A stretch of 35,655 nt of DNA from Opitutaceae bacterium (GTDB lineage: Bacteria > Verrucomicrobiota > Verrucomicrobiia > Opitutales > Opitutaceae). The stretch covers positions 1-35,655 of the forward strand of contig SXSC01000295.1 of NCBI GenBank assembly GCA_005792355.1, written 5' to 3'. Below the pieces are notes generated by a model. It ran no database searches. It was not told the origin of the DNA and saw nothing but the letters and a program-made list of their open reading frames with translations. Position numbers and translations under genes: made by a program. Shown one piece after another: positions 1 to 7,435 of the stretch. Position 1 is the stretch's first letter. Each line of letters begins with the position of its first letter.

Positions 1-232
1 CGCTCGGTTGACGGGCGGTGACATGGAACCGCACAACGTAGCGGACCCAGCCGGCGCTCGAATCTCTAATCTGCAACTCGGCCAGCCACTCGCCAGCCGA
101 GAGGCAGGCGGGGCGCGGTCCGTGGACAAACCGGGCGAGGCTGCCCAATTTATGGGTGATCAGAAGTGGACCAGGATTTTTGCCGAAGTGGCCGTAGAGC
201 CAAAGCAACATGCAACAGGCTGACCCCCTCGG
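1..232. mobile_element. Internally deleted RAYT element (MITE-like remnant)
   Basis: Bases 1-145 match the intact RAYT gene at about 5217-5361 with only scattered differences. Bases 146-232 match the upstream flank of that gene at about 5829-5922. The roughly 465 bp lying between these two blocks in the intact copy are missing, and the join falls at a shared run of C. The segment ends with the same family core (ATGCAACAGGCTGACCC) and the same following bases, CCCTCGGGYGCCGCGCGG. It encodes no full transposase, so any movement would need the intact RAYT in trans. The left edge is cut by the window. Confidence 0.8.
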
Positions 233-710
233 GTGCCGCGCGGAAGGCCACCTCGCCACTCGCGAGGAAGGTCAGCAGGTCGGTCTCCTCGCCGGTGCGG
301 GTCAGCTGCGTCGCGCCCCGCGAGGACCAGAGGAAAACATTGCCGCCGCGCAGCCACGCCGCCTGCGAACGATCCGCGCTGAAGATCCGTTCGGCGGATT
401 CCGCCGCCGCCGCGGCCGCCGGAGTGAGTTTTTCCATCGGCCCGCCCGCCAGCGGCACCGACCAGAGCGACCGCAACTCCTTGCCGGCCTCCTTGCGCTG
501 GAAATACGCGCGCGTGCCGTCCGCGCTGAGCAACGGCGCTTCGGGCGCGTTCCCAATCCAGTCGGGATCGGCCATGATTTGCTCCAGCGTAAGCGGGGCC
601 TGGCCCCACAGCGCCCCGGCACGAAGGGCCAGACCCGCGAGGAAGAGCCGGCGGGAAAAAAGGCGCGCGCAAGGGGTGATGTCGCCAAGAAGGGTATTGA
701 ATAAAAACAT
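232..710 (-). pseudogene. S9-family peptidase, 5' fragment cut by RAYT remnant
   Basis: From ATG at 710 the frame reads a leader with an arginine pair and a hydrophobic stretch (SRRLFLAGLALRAGALWGQA), then LTLEQIMADPDWIGNAPEAP. This is followed by WD-like blades (LLSADGTRAYFQRK, LWSVPLAGG, IFSADRSQAAWLRGGNVFLW, GATQLTRT). The opening and blade pattern are those of prolyl-oligopeptidase/DPP-IV type S9 peptidases, which cleave peptides in the cell envelope. Only about 155 residues of a normally 600-700 aa protein remain. The frame runs into the RAYT remnant at about 232, so the beta-propeller is incomplete and the catalytic domain is absent. No Shine-Dalgarno precedes the ATG; an alternative start is possible. 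Family call is by recognition of the N-terminal pattern. Confidence 0.65.
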
Positions 711-1275
711 GGGGAGGAGAGTTGAACCGTGAGCCGCGGCTTGGGGACAGGTCAATCCTGAGGCGCCGCGCCCGCCAGTTCCCACACCGAGAGTTGCTTT
801 GGTCGTTCGTGGGCGGTCTAATGGTCCTGAGTGTGCCGGCCAAAGCCCTGGGTTTTGTCCAGCAACGTCCAGCCCTGCGCACGCAGGCACCGCCCGCAAA
901 AAATGTTCCACTCTAGTTTCCAACCACCTGACCAAAATCCAACACCACAAGCCCGCATTTTTCACACTCTTTCCGCCTTATTGCCGTGATTTCCTTCTCA
1001 AGATTCTCTCCTTCGGCGCAGCCCTTGAGATCATGCGGGCTAAAAGCAAAACCGCATGCCCGTTCGACAAGCTCAGGGTCCCGAGCCAGTCGAGGGAGCG
1101 GTTTTGCCGATAGCCCGGGAAACAACGAAGGGGCGGAAGGCAGAACGAGCGACCGCACAGAGTGTAGCTTCGCGGTCGAGCAAAGTGTGAAATTTCCGAG
1201 CTAGTCTCCGGCGCACCCTTGAAATCCCTAAAACGAGCCGCGTCATCCGTCGAAAACCGCCCCATTGCAGGTCCA
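711..1275. other. Gene-free stretch between two broken genes
   Basis: No reading frame here has recognisable protein content. The stretch should hold the outward promoters of the S9 fragment (minus) and the GH117 remnant (plus), but I could not assign -35/-10 boxes. A large palindromic hairpin occupies 1047-1110 and is listed separately. Confidence 0.5.
1047..1110. repeat. Long imperfect palindrome (REP-like hairpin)
   Basis: Outer arms GCAAAACCGC and GCGGTTTTGC enclose TCGAC/GTCGA and then GCTCAGGG-T-CCCGAGC. Nested inverted repeats therefore span the whole segment. The inner part contains TTCGACAAGCTCAGGG, a string I associate with dispersed bacterial repeats. It is a possible REP-type element; it has no T-tract and so is a poor intrinsic terminator. 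Confidence 0.55.
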
Positions 1276-1711
1276 ATGAAAAGAACTCGTTCCCTATCCA
1301 ATCTTTTCGCCGCCGCCATTGTGCTTGGCGCGATCTCCGCCCTGCCGGCCGCAAGCGCCGCCGAGGCTGCCAGCACCGGAAACCAAGATGGGCGTGGCCC
1401 TCGCCGATTCGCCCACGGGACCGTTTGTGAAACAGGGCGACCCGCTCCACGCCGGCCACGAGGTGATGATCTGGCCGCACGGCAAGGGCGTGGCGTCGCT
1501 CGCGACTGCCGCCGGTCCGCGCATGGTCTACCACGCCACCGGCGGACTGCGGTTCGTGCCGCGGAACGACGTGAAGAACGCGCCCCAAGCGCCGGGCGCG
1601 TGGCGCAGCGACGATTTTGAGAACAACCCGAACGGCCCTGGCCTCCGGTGGGGGATCAGTCACAGTCAGCAACAAGGGGATTTGTATCTCCTCCGGTTCG
1701 AATGCCGGTAG
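1276..1711 (+). pseudogene. GH117-like glycoside hydrolase with internal deletion
   Basis: ATG at 1276 opens a good signal peptide (MKRTRSLSNLFAAAIVLGAI...LPAASAAE). At about 1372-1388 the reading frame changes, and the other frame continues as the C-terminal end of a GH117-type enzyme: MGVALADSPTGPF, HAGHEVMIWPHGKGVAS, FENNPNGPGLRWGISH, YLLRFEC. GH117 enzymes are five-bladed propellers, typically of 350-400 aa, that release terminal 3,6-anhydro-L-galactose or related sugars. Here only the leader and about the last 105 residues remain, joined out of frame, so the blades carrying the active site are gone. The adjacent beta-helix gene starts 28 bp downstream and may have shared its transcript. 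Family assignment rests on the GHEV..WP.GKGVA block from memory. Confidence 0.7.
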
Positions 1712-1738
1712 TCCGGGGACTCGCCCCAACTTTGAAAT

Positions 1739-4135
1739 ATGAAATGCCAAACCCTTCCTGAAACTGCGCGCGCTGCGTTGGCGCGAGGATTATTGCTCGC
1801 GAGCTTGTTGGTCCCGGCCACCGCGCAGCCCTACTACGTTGCGCCCACCGGCAGCGACGCCAACTCCGGCACGCTCGCCCAGCCCTTCGCCACGCTCGCC
1901 CGGGCGCAACAAGCCGTCAGGCAGAAGCCGGGCACCGTCTATCTGCGTGGCGGCACCCATTACCTGGCTGAGACGCTCACCTTCACCGCCGCCGACTCGG
2001 GCACGGCGGCGGCACCGGTCGTCTACCAGGCCTACGCCAACGAGCATCCGGTGATCAGCGGCGGCGTGCGCCTCGACGGGCTCAAGTGGGAGCCGTTCCG
2101 CGATGGCATTTTCAAGACCAAGGATCCGACCGACCTCGTCACCGAGGAGATTTTCGTCAACGGCGAGCGCCAGATTCTCGCGCGCTACCCGAACTTCAAC
2201 GAGGCGGCGCGGTATTTCGACGGCTTTGCAGCCGACGCGATTGCGCCGGAGCGTGCGGCGCGCTGGGCCGATCCGGCCGGCGGCTATCTGCACGCGATGC
2301 ATCCCGCGCTGTGGGGTGGCTTCACCTGGCGCATCACCGGCAAGGACGCCCAGGGCGAAGTCACGAAGGAAGGCGGCTGGCAAAACAACCGCGGTGGCGC
2401 CATCCACAAGACCATCCGTTTCGTCGAAAACCTCTTCGAGGAACTCGACGCGCCGGGCGAGTGGTTCCTCGATCGGAAAACCCACACGCTCTACTATCAT
2501 CCGCCCACTGGACTGGATCTCGCCAGGGCCAACATCGAAGCCACACGCCTGCGCACGCTGGTCGAGTTTCGCGGCACCGCCGAAAAGCCCGTGCGGTTTG
2601 TGACGCTGCGCGGCCTGACGTTCCGCCACGCGGCGCGCACAGTCATGGACACCAAGGAGCCGCTGCTGCGCACCGACTGGGCGCTTTTCCGCGGCGGCGC
2701 GATCTTCTTTGAAGGCGCCGAAGACTGCCTGCTGGAGGATGCCTTCATCGACCAAGTCGGCGGCAATGCGGTTTTCCTCAACCACTACAACCGCCGCGTG
2801 ATTGTGCGCGGTTGCCACATCACGAAGGCCGGGGCGAGCGGCGTGTGCATCGTCGGCGATCCCAAAGCGGCGCGCAACCCGCTCTTCCACTACGGCCAGG
2901 TCAACAAGCTCGAGGACCTCGATCGCACACCCGGCCCGCAATCGCCGAACTATCCCGCGGATTGCCTCGTCGAAGATTGCCTCATCACGCTCACCGGCCG
3001 CGTCGAGAAGCAGACCGCCGGCGTGAACATCGATCTGGCGCAGTCGATCACGGTCCGCCACTGCTCGATCTACGACATGCCGCGCGCCGGCATCAATATC
3101 GGCGACGGCTGCTGGGGCGGGCATCTGATCGAGCACAACGATGTCTTCGACACCGTGAAGGAAACCGGCGACCACGGCTCATTCAATTCCTGGGGCCGCG
3201 ACCGATTTTGGCGATCGAAAAACCCCGAGGTTGAAGCCTGGGTGAAGGCCGTCCCGGAGCTTCCGTACCTCGACGCGATGAAGACAACGACCCTGCGCCG
3301 CAACCGCTGGCGTTGCGACCACGGCTGGGACATCGACCTCGACGACGGCTCCACCAACTACCTGATCGTGGACAACCTCTGCCTCAACCGGGGCATCAAG
3401 AACCGCGAGGGCTACGGCCGGATCGTCGAAAACAACATCATGATCGGCTCCGGCTGTCACCCGCACGTGTGGTATGTGGAAAGCGGAGACGTCTTTCGGC
3501 GCAACATCGTCTCTGCCGAATACAAACCGGCCAGGATGCTGCCGCCCCCGTGGGGCAAGGAAATGGACCGCAACCTCCTGCACCAGGCCGGCGCCGTCGC
3601 CGCCCCGGCTGTCCGCCTCCAGCAGCAGAGCGGCCGCGACGGGAACTCCCTAGTGGGCGACGCCCGGTTCGTCGATCCCTCGAAGGGCGACTACCGCGTG
3701 AAGAAGGGTTCGCCCGCGCTCGCCCTTGGTTTCGTGAATTTCCCGATGGACCAGTTCGGCGTGCGCAAACCCGCGCTCAAGACGATCGCGCGCACCCCCG
3801 TGTTCCAGAATCCGCGGACCGGCCCCGCCGTCGCCCGCGATACCACGCGCAGCGTCTGGCTCGGTGCTACTGTCCGCAATATCGCCGATGAGGGCGAAAT
3901 GTCCGCCTACGGCCTGCCGGGCGTGACGGGTGTGCTCTTGCTTGAGATCCCCGCCGACTCGGCGGCGGCGAAGGCTGGTTTGCAACGCAGCGACGTGGTG
4001 CTGGGGCTGGACGGCGCGACCATCGTCGATGTCGCCGCGCTGACGAAACAATCGACGGCGCTCGCCTCCGGAAAGAGCCATCCACTTGTCGTCTCGCGCA
4101 ATCAGAGGGAACTCACGCTCTCGCTCGCGCCCTGA
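1739..4135 (+). CDS. Exported right-handed beta-helix protein with C-terminal PDZ domain
   Basis: 798 aa. Residues 1-29 form a signal peptide ending PATAQ. The mature start YYVAPTGSDANSGT plus PFATLARAQQAV is the usual opening of secreted parallel beta-helix carbohydrate-active proteins. FVNGERQILARYPNF follows, then many helix rungs (about 280-650) with N, G and H ladders, such as DCLLEDAFIDQVGGNAVFL. From about 703 the chain is a PDZ domain (WLGATVRNI, GLPGVTGVLLLEIPADSAAAKAGLQRSDVVLGLDG). The helix part is likely a polysaccharide hydrolase or lyase; GH141-like is a guess from the ARYPN block, with no catalytic residue assigned. A PDZ tail may tether or target the enzyme in the envelope. 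The gene sits among decayed glycan genes but appears intact and has the GC-rich codon use of the main locus. Confidence 0.85.
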   Translation: MKCQTLPETARAALARGLLLASLLVPATAQPYYVAPTGSDANSGTLAQPFATLARAQQAVRQKPGTVYLRGGTHYLAETLTFTAADSGTAAAPVVYQAYANEHPVISGGVRLDGLKWEPFRDGIFKTKDPTDLVTEEIFVNGERQILARYPNFNEAARYFDGFAADAIAPERAARWADPAGGYLHAMHPALWGGFTWRITGKDAQGEVTKEGGWQNNRGGAIHKTIRFVENLFEELDAPGEWFLDRKTHTLYYHPPTGLDLARANIEATRLRTLVEFRGTAEKPVRFVTLRGLTFRHAARTVMDTKEPLLRTDWALFRGGAIFFEGAEDCLLEDAFIDQVGGNAVFLNHYNRRVIVRGCHITKAGASGVCIVGDPKAARNPLFHYGQVNKLEDLDRTPGPQSPNYPADCLVEDCLITLTGRVEKQTAGVNIDLAQSITVRHCSIYDMPRAGINIGDGCWGGHLIEHNDVFDTVKETGDHGSFNSWGRDRFWRSKNPEVEAWVKAVPELPYLDAMKTTTLRRNRWRCDHGWDIDLDDGSTNYLIVDNLCLNRGIKNREGYGRIVENNIMIGSGCHPHVWYVESGDVFRRNIVSAEYKPARMLPPPWGKEMDRNLLHQAGAVAAPAVRLQQQSGRDGNSLVGDARFVDPSKGDYRVKKGSPALALGFVNFPMDQFGVRKPALKTIARTPVFQNPRTGPAVARDTTRSVWLGATVRNIADEGEMSAYGLPGVTGVLLLEIPADSAAAKAGLQRSDVVLGLDGATIVDVAALTKQSTALASGKSHPLVVSRNQRELTLSLAP

Positions 4136-4155
4136 CGGCGAGGAGGAGGCCGTAT

Positions 4156-4226
4156 GGGGTCAGGTCGTGAATCGTGAATGGGGAGATCATAATCGCCGGT
4201 GAATTCACGACTCACGACTCGACCCC
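4156..4226. repeat. 24-bp inverted repeat hairpin downstream of beta-helix gene
   Basis: The left arm 4156-4179 and right arm 4203-4226 match at 21 of 24 positions when one is reverse-complemented. The loop is 23 nt. Both arms carry doubled GTCGTGAATC-like units. It lies 20 bp after the stop codon and could end or stabilise that transcript, but it lacks a T-run. The GGGGTC base of the stem recalls the ends of the RAYT-associated repeat nearby. Confidence 0.6.
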
Positions 4227-4447
4227 ATGCTGGCTTTATGACCCTGCCGCCCGTCCCTGCCTCAGCTGCACGGCGGGTCCGGGCGAATGAAAGCGGGCGG
4301 ATGGGGCCGAGAATTCTGGCGGGGCGACTGTGTCGTGATTTCAAATACGACGTCCCCCTGGGTGCCGTGGAGCCACAGTGAAGCGTAGGGCTGGTACTGT
4401 CAGCCTTGACCTCACCAGAGAGTAACCCGCCCCGCTTGGTCCGCAGG

Positions 4448-4494
4448 AACCCCCTCCCGGATCCGATCCCACTGAAAATCCAGTTTCCTATCGG
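4448..4494. repeat. Dispersed repeat, copy 1 (GGATCC...TGAARATCCAGTTTCCTA)
   Basis: About 46 bp that recur at 33325-33370. Shared parts include GGATCC and the exact 13-mer ATCCAGTTTCCTA at matching spacing, with about four fifths of positions identical by eye. This copy lies exactly where the thioredoxin-like frame at 4480-4709 loses homology, so it may mark a recombination or insertion boundary. Nature unknown. Confidence 0.5.
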
Positions 4495-4709
4495 TAATTC
4501 CTTGGTCGTTTCGCCGTTGTAACCAGTCAGCTTCGCCCGCTGTTTTCCACTGGCATCATAATAGAAGACCGTCGGAAACCCTGGCACTTCATACTCCGCC
4601 TTGATAGCCATCAGTCGCGCCAGCTCCGGATTCGCCTTCACTTTTTCCGGCACCCGTTCCGACAGGGGCGGATAGTCGAGCTTCACCAGCACGGCCTTCT
4701 GCCCAAACG
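4480..4709 (-). pseudogene. Thioredoxin-like fold fragment, truncated at both ends
   Basis: The minus frame reads QKAVLVKLDYPP, then ERVPEKVKANPELARLMAIKAEY, then EVPGFPTVFYYDASGKQRAKLTGYNG. This is the second half of a thioredoxin fold, including the cis-proline loop (PGFPT) and the two last strands. The N-terminal half, with any CxxC motif, is replaced by the 72-bp RAYT repeat starting at 4710. After GETTKE the frame runs into the dispersed repeat at 4448-4494. Such proteins are exported thiol or folding factors. No start codon survives in the proper place, so this is a scar and not a working gene. Confidence 0.65.
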
Positions 4710-4853
4710 CGCCAATCCAGAAGGGTCAGCCTGTTGCATGTTGCATTGGCGGATTGATCCAGAAGCTGGGTCCGACTGGGCCGCCAATCCAAAAGGGTCA
4801 GCCTGTTGCATGTTGCATTGGCGGATTGATCCAGAAGCTGGGTCCGACTGGGC
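4710..4853. repeat. Two tandem 72-bp RAYT-flanking repeats
   Basis: Units 4710-4781 and 4782-4853 differ at a single base (CCAGAAGGG versus CCAAAAGGG). Each carries the core GGGTCAGCCTGTTGCATG (core 27 bp at 4723-4749 and 4795-4821). The same core occurs inverted on the other side of the RAYT at 5883-5909 and again at 200-226. Unit 2 ends two bases before the transposase stop codon. The arrangement is what is expected of REP/BIME units served by a neighbouring RAYT. Confidence 0.85.
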
Positions 4854-4855
4854 GG

Positions 4856-5779
4856 TTATCGGCGACCGAGCCAGCAGACGGCGGCGCGCAATGAGGCTGG
4901 ATGCGGCAGGCGAAGTTGTTCGGCAATCCAGCGCCAGGGAGCCCCGGAGGTCCGGCGAACCAGGCCGGCGACTTCTACCTTCCAACGTGGGGCCCGTCGG
5001 GAAGCGACGATCTCCGTGACTTTGATCCGGTGATGATCGAGGGCCTGCTCGAAGGCGGCCGTCCAGCGGGCCTGTTTGAGCGGCAGGACCTCCTCGTGCG
5101 GCAAGTCCCGCTCCAGTGCGCGGTGCCGGTGATCGCGAGCGAGGGCACGTTTCCACGCATCGGTTCCGATCGGTTTCCCGCGGGAGATGTCCTCGAATTC
5201 CGCCTTCTGTGCGTCGCTCGGTTGACGGGCGACGGCATGGAGCCGCTCAACGTAGCGGACCCAGCCGGCGCTCGAATCTCTAATCTGCAACTCGGCCAGC
5301 CACTCGCCAGCCGAGAGCCAGGCGGGCCGGGGTCCGTGGACAAACCGCGCGAGACTGCCCCATGGAAACTTGGCCGGCTCAGCGGCGGCGCAAATCCGGG
5401 CCCGAACCGGGTTCAGATGGATGTAGTCCACGACCCTGACCAGCGCGGCGGCGTCCTCAATCAAAGGGGACTGGTAGCGACCTTGAAACAGATGACCGGA
5501 TTCGGACCGAAATCGGTTGAACCGAAGGGCGAAGGTGGTCTGCAGCCAGTGCATCCCCTCGCTGAGGTTCGGGAGCGGGGTGGTGAGGGCCAGGTGGAAG
5601 TGGTTGCGCATGGCCGCGAAGGCGTGGACCACCCAATCGAACCGTTGGCAGGCTTCTCCCAGCGTGCGTTCGAACGACCTGGCTGCGCCTGGGGTGGCGA
5701 AAATATCCCGGCGGTAGTTGCCGCGATTGATGACGTGATAAATCGCGTGAGGAAACTGGACACGAAGTCGACGGGCCAT
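4856..5779 (-). CDS. REP-associated tyrosine transposase (RAYT, Y1/HUH family)
   Basis: 307 aa. The N-terminal Y1_Tnp domain shows RVQFPHAIYHVINRGNYRRDIF, the HUH metal motif NHFHLAL (H60, H62), GHLFQGRYQS and YIHLNPVRA with the likely catalytic Tyr119. These are all hallmarks of RAYT proteins, single-strand endonucleases that cut and join REP hairpins. The C-terminal third has a helix-turn-helix-like region (WIAEQLRLPHPASLRAAV), probably for repeat recognition. Length and motifs suggest it is functional. It lies between inverted copies of its presumed substrate repeat (4710-4853 and 5829-5925). The insertion separates the gene fragment at 5920-6076 from whatever followed it. Confidence 0.92.
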   Translation of the reverse strand: MARRLRVQFPHAIYHVINRGNYRRDIFATPGAARSFERTLGEACQRFDWVVHAFAAMRNHFHLALTTPLPNLSEGMHWLQTTFALRFNRFRSESGHLFQGRYQSPLIEDAAALVRVVDYIHLNPVRARICAAAEPAKFPWGSLARFVHGPRPAWLSAGEWLAELQIRDSSAGWVRYVERLHAVARQPSDAQKAEFEDISRGKPIGTDAWKRALARDHRHRALERDLPHEEVLPLKQARWTAAFEQALDHHRIKVTEIVASRRAPRWKVEVAGLVRRTSGAPWRWIAEQLRLPHPASLRAAVCWLGRR

Positions 5780-5828
5780 GCTGGCAGCAGGAGGTCGTCG
5801 CGCCGGAACGACCAGCCCCCCGTTACCC

Positions 5829-5925
5829 CAATTTATGGGTGATCAGAAGTACACGAGGGTTTTTGCCGACGTGGCCGTAGGGCCAATGCAACATGCAACA
5901 GGCTGACCCCCTCGGGCGCCGCGCG
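5829..5925. repeat. RAYT-flanking repeat, right side (inverted to 4710-4853)
   Basis: This copy starts CCAATTTATGGGTGATCAG and contains the core ATGCAACAGGCTGACCC at 5883-5909. It ends CCCTCGGGCGCCGCGCGG. The whole segment is nearly identical to 146-232. Only the core is shared with the left-side units, where it is inverted. It lies about 50 bp upstream of the transposase start. Confidence 0.8.
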
Positions 5926-6076
5926 GGAGCGAAACGGGCTCGGCGGCGGGCACCGCCGTCGAGGCCGGGCGGGATGCCTGGGCGAACAGTCCGGAGGGAA
6001 TTATCAGCGAAACGACAGTCAGCCGGAACCCGGCGACGAGGGGGAGAGAGGAACGGGCGCGGGATTTGGAGTGCAT
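5920..6076 (-). pseudogene. 5' stub of an exported protein, interrupted by RAYT element
   Basis: ATG at 6076 is followed by a basic N-region and hydrophobic core (LPLVAGFRLTVVSLIIPSGLFAQA), i.e. a signal peptide. About 20 more residues follow before the frame enters the RAYT flanking repeat. It lies 61 bp downstream of the DUF1501 gene on the same strand and was probably the seventh gene of that operon. Too little is left to name a family. Confidence 0.5.
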
Positions 6077-6137
6077 GGGGAAACCGTGGATCGGTTGCAG
6101 AACAGGAAGCGGCCGGGAAACCGCTGCGGGAGGACGT

Positions 6138-7415
6138 CTACGAAAAAAGCGCGGTCACCGGCTGGCCCTTGTCCGCCACCGTGAAGGGCCGGCCCGACGG
6201 TGAGTGCTCGATGTGGCCGACGTCCAGGCCGAGGGCCAGCGCGATGGTCGCGTTGAGATCGGGCATGGTGACAGGGTTCTCCGCGACGGTCTCGCCGATG
6301 GCGTCGGACTGGCCGTGGACGTAGCCGCCTTTCGCGCCGCCGCCGGCGAGCCACCAGGTGAACACACCGGGGTGATGCCCGCGCCCGGCGGTGACGGTGC
6401 TGATCTGCGGCGAGCGGCCGAACTCGGTCGCCATCACCACGAGCGTGCTGGCGAGCAGACCGCGCTGGTGGAGATCCTCGAGCAGGGCGGCCATCGTCTG
6501 ATCCACCGAGGGCGTCATGAGGCGCATGGATCTGATCTGATCGTTGTGCGTGTCCCAATTTTGGTCGTCCTCCACCTCGATGAACCGCACGCCCGCCTCG
6601 ACCAGCCGGCGGGCCAGCAGGCAGCCCTTGCCGAACGTGTGCGCGCCGTAGGCCGCCTGCGTCGCGGCGTCTTCGCGCGCGATGTCAAAGATCTTGAGAT
6701 CTTCGCTTTTCATGAGCGCGGCGGCCTCCTGTTGGATCTTGAGGTAGGCGGCGGCGTCGCGATGCGGCGTCTGCTGCACGAAGTGGCTGCCGATCGCGCG
6801 CGCGAGGGCGGCGCGGCGATTGAAGTCCGCCTCGCTCACCGCGGCGGGCCGCCCGGAGTTCTGCAAGCCCGCGCTCGGATCGACGATCGGCAGCGGGGCG
6901 AGGTGGGCGGGGAAGTATCCGCTTCCCGGATGCTGCGGGCTGCCGTTGATGAGAACGTTGCCCGGCAGCAGCCGGTTTTCCGATCCGAGCAGTTTCACGA
7001 CCCACGAGCTGAGCGCCGGGTGCCGGATCGTGGGCGTCATGAAGTGGCTGGTGTGCGCCGAATAGTTGCCGAGTTCGTGGATGCCCTGGGTGGAGGTCAT
7101 GGAACGTACGAGCGCAACATGGTGCATCTGCCGCGCCATCCGGGGAAACCACTCGGAGACCTGCACGCCGTCCGCGCTCGTCCCGATGGCCTGCACACCG
7201 CCCATCTCGGGGCGGCCAGGCTTCGGATCAAACGTATCGATGTGCGAGAGGCCGCCGCGCAGGTAGAGAAAGATGACGCTCTTCGCCCGGGCGCGGGGAG
7301 CCGCTGCGGCGGCACGTGAGGTCGCGAAACCGGGCAGCAGGCTCACGCCGAGGAACGTCTTGACGAAGCGCTCGACGAACGCGCGGCGGGACAGGTCGGT
7401 GAGGATCGATTTCAT
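6138..7415 (-). CDS. DUF1501 domain protein, Tat-exported
   Basis: 425 aa. LSRRAFVERFVKTFLGVSLL gives a twin-arginine signal. The body carries the DUF1501 pattern: KSVIFLYLRGGLSHIDTFDPKPG near the start, FIEVEDDQNWDTH in the middle, and VVMATEFGRSP and GRGHHPGVFTWWLAGGGAKGG near the end. The fold is of the alkaline phosphatase/sulfatase type, and the family is abundant in Planctomycetes and Verrucomicrobia with no proven reaction. It starts 20 bp after the PSCyt1-DUF1549-DUF1553 gene, the standard PVC pairing. Co-occurrence suggests the two products act together in the periplasm. It is the last intact gene of the operon. Confidence 0.92.
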   Translation of the reverse strand: MKSILTDLSRRAFVERFVKTFLGVSLLPGFATSRAAAAAPRARAKSVIFLYLRGGLSHIDTFDPKPGRPEMGGVQAIGTSADGVQVSEWFPRMARQMHHVALVRSMTSTQGIHELGNYSAHTSHFMTPTIRHPALSSWVVKLLGSENRLLPGNVLINGSPQHPGSGYFPAHLAPLPIVDPSAGLQNSGRPAAVSEADFNRRAALARAIGSHFVQQTPHRDAAAYLKIQQEAAALMKSEDLKIFDIAREDAATQAAYGAHTFGKGCLLARRLVEAGVRFIEVEDDQNWDTHNDQIRSMRLMTPSVDQTMAALLEDLHQRGLLASTLVVMATEFGRSPQISTVTAGRGHHPGVFTWWLAGGGAKGGYVHGQSDAIGETVAENPVTMPDLNATIALALGLDVGHIEHSPSGRPFTVADKGQPVTALFS

Positions 7416-7435
7416 GGGCGGGGAAGAACCGGCGG

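Noticed and set aside
1790..3175. 461-aa minus-strand frame inside the beta-helix gene
   Set aside because: GC-rich shadow; the plus frame has a signal peptide, beta-helix rungs and a PDZ domain.
4901..5842. 313-aa plus-strand frame over the RAYT
   Set aside because: Antisense shadow; the HUH and YIHLNP motifs are on the minus strand.
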